This document shows, in pieces, positions 1 through 8,005 of a DNA stretch of 13,560 nt. The DNA comes from an uncultured Hyphomicrobiales bacterium (GTDB lineage Bacteria > Pseudomonadota > Alphaproteobacteria > Rhizobiales > Beijerinckiaceae). The stretch lies in assembly GCA_903916165.1 (NCBI GenBank), contig CAIWVR010000350.1, positions 1-13,560 on the forward strand. Reading direction: 5' to 3'. A program made the position numbers and the translations under genes. Numbering within the stretch: the first letter of the stretch is position 1; each line of letters opens with the position of its first letter. The notes beneath the pieces are model-generated. The model saw only the letters and a list, made by a program, of their open reading frames with translations. It made no database searches and was not told the origin of the DNA.

Positions 1-1082
1 AATCCTTCGTTGCCGCGACGTCGCCCGCCAGTCACGATCTTGCCGCCACGATCAACAGCATCAGCAACAAACACATCCATCGCATCGAGCCTGCGCGGAT
101 TGGCGAGCGGCCCCATGGTCGTGTCAGCGTCGAGACCGTTGCCGAGCCGCAGGCCCTGTGCATATTCGGTAAAGCGCGACAAAAAGCGGGTGTAAATATC
201 TTCCTGCACATAGAAGCGCGTCGGCGAAATGCAGACCTGTCCCGCATTCCGGAATTTGAACGCTGCGATCATGTCGGCAGCCTTTTCCGGGTCCGCATCA
301 TTGAACACGACGACAGGCGAATGGCCACCGAGTTCCATCGTAGAGCGCTTCATCGTCCTTGCCGCGAGCGCGGCGAGATGCTTGCCGACGCCTATTGAGC
401 CCGTGAACGAGATCTTCTTGACCTGCGGTCTCGCGAGCAGATCTTCAGATATTTCGGAGGGAATTCCAAAGACGAGATTAAGGACGCCGGCTGGCAACCC
501 GGCATCGGCGAAGCAGCGCGCCAGCTCCACGCAGGCCCCCGGCGTCTCCTCCGACGGCTTGATGATGATCGCACAGCCCGCACCCAGCGCACCGGCAATC
601 TTGCGTGCTGGCGTGACGACGGGAAAGTTCCACGGCGTGAAAGCCGCCACAATACCGACGGGCTCATGAACGACAAGTTGACGCACCGCCGGATTGCGGC
701 CGGGCACGATTCGCCCATAGGAGCGACGTCCTTCCTCCGCATACCAGTCGATAATATCGGCGCCCATTAATGTTTCGATGCGCGCTTCCGCGAAAACTTT
801 GCCCTGCTCGCGCACCAATATGCGTGCAATGCGATCATGCCTTTCCCGAAAAAGATGGGCGGCGCGATGCATGACGAGTGCACGATCATAAGCAGACATC
901 CGGCTCCAGACCCGAAACCCCTGTTCCGCGGCAGCGATGGCATCGTCGAGATCCGCCTTTCCGGCGTGCGGGAGGGTTGCGATCGCCTTGCCGGTTGCCG
1001 GATCGACAACGTCCTCGCTGCGACCATTTGCGCCGGTCGTCTTCCACTCACCTGCGATAAAAAGTGCCAGATCAGGATACAT
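1..1082 (-). CDS. NAD(P)-dependent aldehyde dehydrogenase, succinate-semialdehyde dehydrogenase-like (C-terminus beyond window)
   Basis: This enzyme oxidises an aldehyde to the carboxylic acid with NAD(P)+ in the cytoplasm. About 360 residues are visible; family members have about 480, so roughly the last quarter lies past the left edge. The frame is open throughout. Visible landmarks are FTPWNFP with the oxyanion Asn152, the FTGS motif of the cofactor-binding domain, general base Glu250 in MELGG, and catalytic Cys284 in GQVC. The 34-residue Glu-Cys spacing is normal for the superfamily. FRNAGQVC followed by ISPTRFYVQ resembles the GabD/ALDH5-like branch, but the actual substrate cannot be read. 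The ATG at 1082 is preceded by GAGAGG at SD distance. It is the third gene of the leftward operon, 39 nt after the RidA-family gene. Context suggests it oxidises the aldehyde released by the ThDP decarboxylase upstream (inference). Confidence 0.93.
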   Translation of the reverse strand, partial: MYPDLALFIAGEWKTTGANGRSEDVVDPATGKAIATLPHAGKADLDDAIAAAEQGFRVWSRMSAYDRALVMHRAAHLFRERHDRIARILVREQGKVFAEARIETLMGADIIDWYAEEGRRSYGRIVPGRNPAVRQLVVHEPVGIVAAFTPWNFPVVTPARKIAGALGAGCAIIIKPSEETPGACVELARCFADAGLPAGVLNLVFGIPSEISEDLLARPQVKKISFTGSIGVGKHLAALAARTMKRSTMELGGHSPVVVFNDADPEKAADMIAAFKFRNAGQVCISPTRFYVQEDIYTRFLSRFTEYAQGLRLGNGLDADTTMGPLANPRRLDAMDVFVADAVDRGGKIVTGGRRRGNEG

Positions 1083-1121
1083 GGACGCCTCTCGCTGAAG
1101 TCGCGGAACAGGGACCGATCA

Positions 1122-1502
1122 TCAGCTGCCGATCACCGCAAGAAAATCGCACTGAATAAGAACCCCCGGTTCCATCGGCGCTTCCATGACCTGACGCGCA
1201 GGACGCGTCGCAGGGTCGGGAAACATCTTCGTCCATTCGTCATTGATAGCTGGACGCACGATCGGTGACATCCAAAATGTCACTTTGATGATGTCGTCGA
1301 GGCTCGCCCCTGCCGCCTCCACCGTATGACGCATATTCTCGAACATGAAGGCGCATTGCTGCGCAAGGGTCGCCGGGAATTCATGCGTCTGCGGATCCAC
1401 CCCGCGGATCAATCCAGATGCGATAATGGCGCCAATGCGGGCCGCATTCGGAATCGGGTTCACATGGCTGAACTGACTAATGTAAACAGCGCGACGATTC
1501 AT
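1122..1502 (-). CDS. RidA (YjgF/YER057c/UK114) family protein
   Basis: A 126-residue protein of the RidA family, whose characterised members are trimeric and hydrolyse reactive enamine/imine intermediates such as 2-aminoacrylate; relatives act inside catabolic pathways. The length matches E. coli RidA (128). Arg103 in PARQV falls where RidA has its substrate-binding Arg105. The C-terminal strand reads IQCDFLAV where RidA has an IEIEAIA-type strand, so the conserved Glu is replaced by Asp119; this points to a divergent subgroup rather than housekeeping RidA. The ATG at 1502 was chosen over one 36 nt further upstream because GGGGAA sits at SD distance and the protein then has the family length. 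It lies 52 nt after the ThDP enzyme and 39 nt before the aldehyde dehydrogenase, so it is probably co-transcribed and may handle an imine or enol-type intermediate there (inference). Confidence 0.88.
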   Translation of the reverse strand: MNRRAVYISQFSHVNPIPNAARIGAIIASGLIRGVDPQTHEFPATLAQQCAFMFENMRHTVEAAGASLDDIIKVTFWMSPIVRPAINDEWTKMFPDPATRPARQVMEAPMEPGVLIQCDFLAVIGS

Positions 1503-1554
1503 AGCTTTCCCCGTGCGTTTCCCTGATGTCCAAAACACGCTTTGACGGTGCCTG

Positions 1555-3279
1555 TCAGTAAGGACAAATGACGTTCAGGAGGGCCTGCTGGCCATCCTTG
1601 ACCACTCTCTCGCAGGCGCGGCGCAGCGCGGCCTTGAGATCGGCGGGCTTCTCCACCCGCTCGCCATATCCGCCATGCGCCTGCACGGCGAGTTCGTAAT
1701 TCGGCGATGGATTGAGGTCGGCCATGAAATTGCCGTCATCCTCGCCTGCAGCACCGTCCTTGAACATGGACAAGGTTGCGCTGCGCACGGCACCATAGCG
1801 ACTGTTGTTGATGATAATGGTCAGAACCGGCAGCTTATGTGCCTCTGCAGTCCAATGCGCGGCCATCGGATTTGAGAAGATATAAGAACCATCGCCGAGC
1901 ACTGCGACGCAGAGTTTTTCAGGCGCGGCGGCCTTGGCGCCAAGGGCTGCGCCCAGTCCCCAGCCCAGACCGCCCGATGAACTCAGGCCATAATAGGTGT
2001 CGGCCTGCTCGCGAGGGCAATGGTCCTGCATCAGCGAATATTCATTGAAGATCACTGCATCTGGACCCACGGCCTCGCCGATCATCCGGCTCAGAAATGC
2101 GAGCGTAATGACATCGTCCTTCGGCTCTGACGCCTTTGCGAGAGCGGTGCGCCGGGCCACGTTTTTGGCCGCAATCGTACTGCGCCGCAGTTCGATCGCC
2201 TCCGTCGACAGATGGGCCGAAGCGAGTGCCGTCTCAAGCGCTGCAAGCGCGCTTTTGGGAGTGGCGGTGATGGCGAGATCGGCGGGGAAACTGCGCATGG
2301 GATAGCGCACGAAGGCTGGATCCTCGCCAATCGTCGCAACCCGACACGTCAGGCCCGGCCCACCATGCGTGTCGGGTATATAGGGCACATCACATTCGAT
2401 CTCGATGATGAGATCGGCGTCCTTCATCAATTGACCAGGATCAAAGCCCATATGCATGGGATGGCTTGAGGGGAGACAAACCGCAAGCTGCCGATGCGTG
2501 ACGACAGGCAGCGCATATGTCTCGGCCAGGCGCGCAAGCACATCTATCGAATCCGCGCCGCTCGATGTCGCGATGACCAGCGGCGCTTTCGCCTGAGCGA
2601 TCCATCCAGCCAGCACGTCGATAGCGGCGGGGTCCGGATGAGGACGCGAAGGAATACTGCGCGGCTTATCCGGCGTGTAGGAATCAGGGAGCGGCGCTGA
2701 AAGCGGCTCGCGCGGCAGCGTCAGATAGACCGGCCCGCGCGGGCTCGTCATCGAGACTTCATGCGCACGCGAGACAACGTCGCCGACCTGCTCGGGCATC
2801 CGCAATTCATAATCCCATTTCACCGCCTCGCGCAGCATGGCCGCCTGGTCGAACATTTCCTGACCCCAATGGACCGGACGGCTGCGACTGCCGAAGGAAT
2901 CCTTTTCTGTGATCGGCGTCCGGCCTGCGATAAGGATCAGCGGAATGCGATCGCGACTGAGGTTCAGGATGTTATTGATCGCATTGGCCGTCCCGACATT
3001 CACATGAAGCATCACGGCCTGCGCCCGTCCCGTCATGGCATAGGCACCATGAGCCATGGCGACAGCGAGATTCTCGTGCGGCACAACAACAGCCGTCGGG
3101 ACTTTCACATTACTACGCGCTGCACGGCCATAAGCTTCCACCACAGGAGGAAAATCCGTACCCGGATTTGCGAAGAGAAAATCGACGCCGTGTTCATGCA
3201 GGGATTGCAGAAAGGCTTCCGCGGCGATGCGCTTGCGCCCACCTGCGACTTCGTTGCGAGAGGTCATGTCCTGAGCCAT
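1555..3279 (-). CDS. Thiamine diphosphate-dependent 2-oxoacid decarboxylase, benzoylformate decarboxylase-like
   Basis: A 574-residue ThDP enzyme of the POX/ALS/BFD fold with PYR, central and PP domains. The cofactor-activating Glu69 lies in VVPHENLAVAMAHGAYA. The PP-domain Mg/ThDP motif is G462-D463-G464 through N491-N492, with normal spacing, and the C-terminal part (SGGLGWGLGAALG, then GDGS, then INNSRYGAVR) resembles benzoylformate decarboxylase (BFD). His92 (in MLHVNVGTANA) and His305 (in PDTHGG) fall where BFD has catalytic His70 and His281; the Glu69-His92 spacing of 23 equals the BFD Glu47-His70 spacing. BFD Ser26 is Thr41 here. A non-oxidative decarboxylation of a 2-oxo acid to an aldehyde is therefore likely, although automated labels often call such proteins acetolactate synthase. 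The ATG at 3279 has AGGA 6 nt upstream. An ATG 81 nt further upstream would add 27 unconserved residues and start inside the putative operator. First gene of the leftward operon. Confidence 0.85.
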   Translation of the reverse strand: MAQDMTSRNEVAGGRKRIAAEAFLQSLHEHGVDFLFANPGTDFPPVVEAYGRAARSNVKVPTAVVVPHENLAVAMAHGAYAMTGRAQAVMLHVNVGTANAINNILNLSRDRIPLILIAGRTPITEKDSFGSRSRPVHWGQEMFDQAAMLREAVKWDYELRMPEQVGDVVSRAHEVSMTSPRGPVYLTLPREPLSAPLPDSYTPDKPRSIPSRPHPDPAAIDVLAGWIAQAKAPLVIATSSGADSIDVLARLAETYALPVVTHRQLAVCLPSSHPMHMGFDPGQLMKDADLIIEIECDVPYIPDTHGGPGLTCRVATIGEDPAFVRYPMRSFPADLAITATPKSALAALETALASAHLSTEAIELRRSTIAAKNVARRTALAKASEPKDDVITLAFLSRMIGEAVGPDAVIFNEYSLMQDHCPREQADTYYGLSSSGGLGWGLGAALGAKAAAPEKLCVAVLGDGSYIFSNPMAAHWTAEAHKLPVLTIIINNSRYGAVRSATLSMFKDGAAGEDDGNFMADLNPSPNYELAVQAHGGYGERVEKPADLKAALRRACERVVKDGQQALLNVICPY

Positions 3280-3330
3280 CGAATTTCCTGCTGCACTGGT
3301 CGCCGTACCTTGGCAAACGCTAACTGCGCC

Positions 3331-3362
3331 ACATGTTGCTGACGGAGTATATCGCAACATGT
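3331..3362. promoter_or_regulatory. Perfect 9-bp inverted repeat around the -10 box, candidate operator
   Basis: ACATGTTGC (3331-3339) and GCAACATGT (3354-3362) are exact reverse complements separated by 14 nt. Arm centres are 23 bp apart, about two helical turns, as for dimeric or paired-dimer regulators. One arm lies in the -35/-10 spacer and the other at the predicted start of transcription, a placement typical of repressor operators. A further TTGC at 3363-3366 gives GCAA-N5-TTGC overlapping the right arm. No regulator gene is present in the window, so the cognate protein is unknown. Confidence 0.5.
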
Positions 3363-3375
3363 TTGCACGTTACAA
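3346..3375 (-). promoter_or_regulatory. Putative sigma70-type promoter for the ThDP enzyme-RidA-ALDH operon
   Basis: Read on the minus strand, a -35-like TTGTAA (3370-3375) and a strong -10 TATACT (3346-3351) are separated by 18 nt. The expected transcription start is near 3339, giving a leader of about 60 nt before the ATG at 3279. The -10 differs from TATAAT at one position; the -35 matches TTGACA at four of six. It is the best promoter-like element on this strand in the divergent gap. An inverted repeat straddles it. Confidence 0.45.
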
Positions 3376-3465
3376 GTCTTCCTTGGTCAACGCCATGCTG
3401 ACAAACCGAGCCAAGATACGAAAACATATTGACGGAAAAAGCGCCTGTGCTACAGGAAAGAGCGC

Positions 3466-3494
3466 TTGCTTTCGAGCAAACACCAAGGCTATTT
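3466..3494 (+). promoter_or_regulatory. Candidate promoter with overlapping palindrome for the acyl-CoA dehydrogenase operon
   Basis: TTGCTT (3466-3471) and CTATTT (3489-3494), 17 nt apart, preceded by C, resemble the alphaproteobacterial CTTGAC-N17-CTATAT pattern. The predicted start near 3501 gives a leader of about 60 nt before the ATG at 3561. The -35 overlaps a small palindrome, TTGCT-TTCG-AGCAA (3466-3479), which shares TTGC/GCAA half-sites with the inverted repeat at 3331-3362. An alternative -35 is TTGACG at 3429-3434, but it has no good -10. The call is weak and rests on pattern only. Confidence 0.28.
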
Positions 3495-3560
3495 CGCATT
3501 CCCGGTGGACTTCAGGCCCTTGTGGGCTTTTGGGAGTTCGCCTGACCTGCAGGGTTGAGC

Positions 3561-4730
3561 ATGGATCTGCAGTACAGCGCCGAGGAGAAAGCCTTCCGGG
3601 CCGAGGTCCGCGCTTTCATCGCCGAGCATCTCTCATCGGAAATTCGCGAGGGCATGCTGCGCGGCGGCTATCTCATTCCGGAGCACATCATCGCCTGGCA
3701 ACGTCTGCTGCACAAGAAAGGCTGGGCGGTTCCGCACTGGCCTGTGGAGTGGGGCGGGGCCGGTTGGACGGCGATCCAGGAAGCCATCTTCACCGAGGAG
3801 CTGCAGCGCGCGCCCGCGCCGCGGCCTCTTGCATACAGTGTCTACATGCTCGGGCCAGTGCTGATCGCTTTCGGATCTGCCGCGCAGAAACGTCGCTTTT
3901 TGCCGCGCATCGCCAATCTCGATGACTGGTGGTGCCAAGGATTTTCGGAGCCCGACGCGGGATCCGACCTGGCTTCGCTCAAGACGAGCGCGCGGCGCGA
4001 GGGCGATGTCTATGTCGTCAACGGGCAGAAAACCTGGACGTCCTATGCGCAATATGCCGACTGGATCTTCTGTCTGGTGCGCACTGACCCAGTCGCAAAA
4101 AAACAGATGGGCATTTCCTTTCTCCTGATCGACATGAAATCGGAGGGGGTGCGCATTCGCCCGATCGAAACCATCGATGGCGGCCATGAAGTCAATGAGA
4201 TCTTCTTCGACAATGTCAGGGTTCCGGTCGAGAACCTTGTCGGCGAGGAGAACAAGGGATGGGATTACGCAAAATTTCTTCTCAGCGCCGAGCGCGTCAA
4301 TCTCGCACGCCTTGGGGTCTCCAAGGAACGCCTGACGCGCGCCCGCGAAATCGCCGCAAGAACGACCTACAAGGGCCGCCCCCTCATCGAGAACTCCGGC
4401 TTTCGCACCCGCCTCTTCGCGATCGAAGTCGAGTTAAAGGCGCTGGAGATCACGCAAATGCGGGTGCTGTCAGCCGAGACAAAACCCGGCGGCGTGGCTG
4501 ATCCTGCATCCTCGATCCTGAAGGTGAAGGGCTCGGAGCTTCTGCAGGCGACGAGCGAACTTCTGATGCAGGCACTCGGTCAGGACGCCGTGCGCGCAGA
4601 GACTGACGATGATGCCGACTGGGCCTCGACGATCACCGGAAATTATTTTAACTGGCGCAAATTATCGATCTTCGGTGGATCGAACGAGATTCAAAGAACC
4701 ATCGTTGCGCGCTCAATCCTGGGACTTTGA
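3561..4730 (+). CDS. Acyl-CoA dehydrogenase, large/alpha-type subunit (PimC-like)
   Basis: A 389-residue FAD-dependent acyl-CoA dehydrogenase that would introduce the 2,3 double bond into an acyl-CoA thioester. The FSEPDAGSD motif (128-136) and the following NGQKTWTSYA strand mark the FAD/substrate domain. The base-bearing helix reads SAERVNLARLG; Glu244 falls where isovaleryl-CoA and long-chain dehydrogenases carry the catalytic Glu. The other classical position (Glu376 of MCAD, in YEGTSQ) is Gly372 here, in FGGSNEIQ. Sequence style, size and pairing with a second dehydrogenase resemble the PimC/PimD pimeloyl-CoA dehydrogenase pair and the actinobacterial steroid-degrading heterotetramers. 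ATG at 3561 has AGGG at SD distance and was preferred to a TTG two codons upstream. First gene of the rightward operon. The acyl substrate is unknown. Confidence 0.92.
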   Translation: MDLQYSAEEKAFRAEVRAFIAEHLSSEIREGMLRGGYLIPEHIIAWQRLLHKKGWAVPHWPVEWGGAGWTAIQEAIFTEELQRAPAPRPLAYSVYMLGPVLIAFGSAAQKRRFLPRIANLDDWWCQGFSEPDAGSDLASLKTSARREGDVYVVNGQKTWTSYAQYADWIFCLVRTDPVAKKQMGISFLLIDMKSEGVRIRPIETIDGGHEVNEIFFDNVRVPVENLVGEENKGWDYAKFLLSAERVNLARLGVSKERLTRAREIAARTTYKGRPLIENSGFRTRLFAIEVELKALEITQMRVLSAETKPGGVADPASSILKVKGSELLQATSELLMQALGQDAVRAETDDDADWASTITGNYFNWRKLSIFGGSNEIQRTIVARSILGL

Positions 4731-4732
4731 TC

Positions 4733-5884
4733 GTGGACTTTGCACTTTCTGAAGAACAGCAGATGATGCAGGACGGCCTCGCGAGGCTGCTGCAAAAATC
4801 ATGTCCATTTGAACGCCGCGCTGCGATCATTCAATCAGACAAGGGCTGGAGTGAAGAGGTCTGGCGGCAATTTGCCGACATGGGATTACTCGCCCTGCCC
4901 TTCGACGAAAGTCTGGGCGGTCTCGGTGGGTCACCTGTTGAAACCATGATCGTCATGGAGCAAATGGGCCGTTCGCTCGCGCTCGAGCCCTATTTCGCGA
5001 CGGTTATTCTGGCAGGCGGTGTGCTTCGCCGCGCTGCGAGCGCCGAGCAAAACGAGCGCATCACGTCGCGGATCATCGACGGCCAATGGACTCTTGCGCT
5101 CGCCCATGACGAAGCAAAAGCGCAGGGAGATTTCGCGCATGTCGAGACACGCGCCAGGCGCAACGCAAGGACATGGGTCCTCGACGGCGAAAAAAGCTTC
5201 GTGCTGAACGGCGATTCTGCAGATGGGATCATTGTTTCCGCGCGCATTGAGGGGTCACCCAATGATCAATATGGTCTCGGCCTCTTTCTTGTGAACCCGA
5301 GCGACCCTGGTGTTCATGTCCGCAAATACACGCTCCACGACGGTCGTCGCGCTGCATCCCTCAGCCTGTCTGGCGTCTGCGTCGAAGCAACAAATGTCAT
5401 CGGACATCCGGGCGAGGCCTTCGTCCTTCTCGAGGCGGTCCGCCAGGATGCGCTGGCGGGGATCTGCGCAGAAGCCGTCGGTGCCATGTCGGTCTTGCAT
5501 GAAATGACGGTGGATTACCTCAAGCAGCGGCGCCAGTTCGGGGTCACGATCGGCAGTTTCCAGGCTCTTCAGCATCGCGCCGCCGACATGTATATCGCGC
5601 TCGAACAGGCACGCAGCATGGCCATGTATGCGACGATGATGATCTCGGACGCCGATGCAGCGAGCCGCGCGCGGGCGGTTGCCGCCGCAAAAGTGCAGAT
5701 CGGACGCTCAGGACGTTTTATCGGGGAACAGGCGATCCAATTGTTTGGTGGCATCGGCGTCGCGATGGAATTCAAGGCAGGCCATTGCTTCAAGAAACTG
5801 ACCGTGCTGGACCGTATGATGGGCGACGCCGATGAGCACCTTGAGGTCCTCAGTTTCGGAGAGAGCCTGTTCAATGCCGATTAA
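4733..5884 (+). CDS. Acyl-CoA dehydrogenase, small/beta-type subunit (PimD-like)
   Basis: A 383-residue acyl-CoA dehydrogenase family protein starting 2 nt after the previous stop, so probably translationally coupled. The start is taken at GTG 4733 (giving MDFALSEEQ, the common family opening, with GGGA 8 nt upstream); a TTG at 4727 overlapping the previous stop is the alternative. The C-terminal domain keeps the FAD-contacting KQRRQFG (264-270) and QLFGGIGV (336-343). The base helix reads RQDALAGICAEA with no clear Glu at the isovaleryl-CoA dehydrogenase position, and the loop that carries Glu376 in MCAD is replaced by GDADEHL (364-370), a PimD-like ending. It therefore probably pairs with the preceding subunit and contributes FAD binding more than the base (inference from family behaviour). 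Confidence 0.9.
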   Translation: MDFALSEEQQMMQDGLARLLQKSCPFERRAAIIQSDKGWSEEVWRQFADMGLLALPFDESLGGLGGSPVETMIVMEQMGRSLALEPYFATVILAGGVLRRAASAEQNERITSRIIDGQWTLALAHDEAKAQGDFAHVETRARRNARTWVLDGEKSFVLNGDSADGIIVSARIEGSPNDQYGLGLFLVNPSDPGVHVRKYTLHDGRRAASLSLSGVCVEATNVIGHPGEAFVLLEAVRQDALAGICAEAVGAMSVLHEMTVDYLKQRRQFGVTIGSFQALQHRAADMYIALEQARSMAMYATMMISDADAASRARAVAAAKVQIGRSGRFIGEQAIQLFGGIGVAMEFKAGHCFKKLTVLDRMMGDADEHLEVLSFGESLFNAD

Positions 5885-7994
5885 CACCGACGCTGCCGCT
5901 CCCGGAGAAACGCTGAATGATCGTGTGCGCATCGAAACGCAGACATCTATCGCTTTTGTCATCATAGACAATCCCCCGGTCAATGCGTGTTCCTGGGAGA
6001 CGCGCTGCGGATTGCTTGCGGCGATCAAACAATGCGAACATGATCCCGCGATCGCCGCGATTGTCGTGATGGGCGCCTCGCGAATGTTTATGGCTGGCGC
6101 AGATATTAGCGAGTTCGACGGCCCGATTCGCGATCCGCAAATGCCTGCGGTGATTGCCGCCATTGAGGATTGCGCTAAGCCCGTTGTCGCCGCGATGTCA
6201 GGTGCGGCGCTAGGGGCTGGCTTTGAAGTTGCGCTGGCCTGTGACGCGCGGATCGCAACGGAAGACGCCGTGCTCGGGCTACCGGAAGTCCTGCTCGGCG
6301 TCATCCCTGGTGCAGGCGGAACACAACGCCTGCCGCGCCTCATTGGCATCAGCCGCGCGATCAATCTCATTGGCCGCGGGAGCCGCGTGGTGGCACGCGC
6401 GGCCCTGCGGGATGGCATGATCGACGCCATCGCATCAGAAGACCTTCGCGAGCAGGCTGCCCAACTCGCCAGATCACTCAAAGGCGAAAAGCGCCGCTTG
6501 CGCGATGTCCTCGTGCCCCCGGAGACGGAAGCTGTCATAGAGGCCGCCGGGGTGAAAACGCTCGCGCAGGCTCAGGGCGATCGCGCGGTCGCCGCCGCAA
6601 TCGCCTCGGTGCGCAAAGCCGCCACGCTTCCCTTTGAGCAGGCGCTTGCTGAGGAACGCGCTGCCTTTCAGGATTTACGTCAAAGCCGCGAAGCCGTCGC
6701 AAAGCGATATCTCTTTTTTGCCGAACGCGAAGCAGCTCGGGTTGCCGACATCAAGAACGCGAAAGCCCGCACCATCGGACGGGTCGGGATTGTCGGTGCG
6801 GGCACGATGGGCGTTGGCATCGCCATGTGCTTTCTCGATGCAGACGTGGCAATATCGCTCGTCGAACGTGATGCGCCGTCGCTTGAGGCCGGCATCGAAC
6901 GTCTGGGTGTCGCCTATCGGCGCATGGTCGACAGCGGCCGCATATCGGACGAGGTTATGACCTTGCGTCTTGCGCTTGTCTCTCCCTCCATAGACATGCA
7001 AACCCTTGCCGACGTCGATCTGATCATCGAGGCTGTCTTCGAAGACATGGACATCAAGCGATCCCTGATGCGGCAACTCGGCGGCATTGCACGACCAGGC
7101 ACCGTGATCGCATCCAACACATCCTACCTTGATCTGGACGCCCTGGCGCACGAGACATCGCGCCCGTCAGACGTCGTCGGCCTGCATTTCTTCGCACCAG
7201 CGCAGGTCATGCGCCTACTCGAAATTGTTCGGGGCGCGGACACGGCACCGGATGTTCTCGCAACGGCGCTGTCGGTCGCGAGGAAGATCGGCAAGACGCC
7301 CGTCATCGCGCGTGTCGGCGAAGGCTTTATCGGCAATCGCCTCTATTCCGCCTACCGCCTGCAATGTGAGTTCATGCTCGAGGAAGGCGCGCTTCCGGAA
7401 CAGATTGACGCAGCTCTCGTTGCTTTCGGCTTTGCGATGGGCCCCTTTGCAGTGGCAGATCTTTCAGGCCTCGATATTGCCTGGCGTACACGCCAGAGAC
7501 TCGCCCCCACGCGGGATCCACAAACCCGCTATTCGGATATTCTCGACAGGCTCTGCGAGGCCGGACGGTTTGGTCAAAAGTCGGGAAAAGGTTGGTACGT
7601 CTATCCAGATGGCGCGCGACGCGGCATTCCCGATGACGAAACGCGCATTGTCATTGAAGAGGCTTCTCGGCGCAAAGGCCTGACGCGCAGAACCATCAAC
7701 GAGTCCGAAATAGTTCACCGTGCGATCTGTGCGATCGTCAATGAGGCCGCTCTTCTTCTGGCTGAAGGAGTTTCACAACGCGCCTCTGATGTCGATGTCG
7801 TGATGGTCAAGGGCTATGGCTTCCCGACGCGCGAAGGTGGGCCCCTGTTCTGGGCCGCACGTCTTGCGCCGCAAGACCTGCAAGGCTGGCTCAGCGTCAT
7901 TGCGACCTCCATCGGCCATGGCTTTCGGCTCGGTGACGTCGCCGCGACACTGGCACCCCTGGCACCTGCAACACCTCGTCCACAATCCACGTGA
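5874..7994 (+). CDS. Bifunctional enoyl-CoA hydratase / 3-hydroxyacyl-CoA dehydrogenase (FadB/FadJ/PimF-like)
   Basis: A 706-residue fusion performing hydration of a 2-enoyl-CoA and NAD+-dependent oxidation of the 3-hydroxyacyl-CoA. The N-terminal crotonase domain (about 15-190) has the AGADISEF oxyanion segment and both catalytic acids, Glu118 ([11 protein letters not shown]) and Glu138 ([18 protein letters not shown]). The Rossmann domain begins with GAGTMG (308-313). The 3-hydroxyacyl dehydrogenase dyad is His438 (GLHFFAP) and Glu450. Two C-terminal helical domains follow, with GEGFIGNRL and, near the end, GFPTREGGP. All key residues are present, so both activities should be intact. The ATG at 5874 overlaps the previous stop by 11 nt and follows GGAGAGAG. 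An ATG at 5832 would add 14 unconserved residues inside the dehydrogenase gene. PimF of the pimeloyl-CoA pathway is the closest contextual analogue. Confidence 0.93.
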   Translation: MPINTDAAAPGETLNDRVRIETQTSIAFVIIDNPPVNACSWETRCGLLAAIKQCEHDPAIAAIVVMGASRMFMAGADISEFDGPIRDPQMPAVIAAIEDCAKPVVAAMSGAALGAGFEVALACDARIATEDAVLGLPEVLLGVIPGAGGTQRLPRLIGISRAINLIGRGSRVVARAALRDGMIDAIASEDLREQAAQLARSLKGEKRRLRDVLVPPETEAVIEAAGVKTLAQAQGDRAVAAAIASVRKAATLPFEQALAEERAAFQDLRQSREAVAKRYLFFAEREAARVADIKNAKARTIGRVGIVGAGTMGVGIAMCFLDADVAISLVERDAPSLEAGIERLGVAYRRMVDSGRISDEVMTLRLALVSPSIDMQTLADVDLIIEAVFEDMDIKRSLMRQLGGIARPGTVIASNTSYLDLDALAHETSRPSDVVGLHFFAPAQVMRLLEIVRGADTAPDVLATALSVARKIGKTPVIARVGEGFIGNRLYSAYRLQCEFMLEEGALPEQIDAALVAFGFAMGPFAVADLSGLDIAWRTRQRLAPTRDPQTRYSDILDRLCEAGRFGQKSGKGWYVYPDGARRGIPDDETRIVIEEASRRKGLTRRTINESEIVHRAICAIVNEAALLLAEGVSQRASDVDVVMVKGYGFPTREGGPLFWAARLAPQDLQGWLSVIATSIGHGFRLGDVAATLAPLAPATPRPQST

Positions 7995-8005
7995 CAGGAC
8001 ACCAC

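Noticed and set aside
2761..3342. Plus-strand open frame (193 codons) opposite the ThDP enzyme
   Set aside because: Antisense shadow of the conserved PYR domain, with no recognisable protein.
3280..3360. 27-residue N-terminal extension of the ThDP enzyme
   Set aside because: Unconserved residues; the alternative ATG would sit in the candidate operator and upstream of the predicted transcription start, whereas 3279 has an AGGA at good distance.
3359..3925. Plus-strand open frame (188 codons) running from the divergent gap into the acyl-CoA dehydrogenase
   Set aside because: Its second half overlaps the conserved dehydrogenase in another frame and its first half shows no conserved features.
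5708..6538. Minus-strand open frame (276 codons) over the acyl-CoA dehydrogenase/bifunctional junction
   Set aside because: Arg/Ser/Ala-rich composition without motifs, crossing two real genes on the opposite strand.
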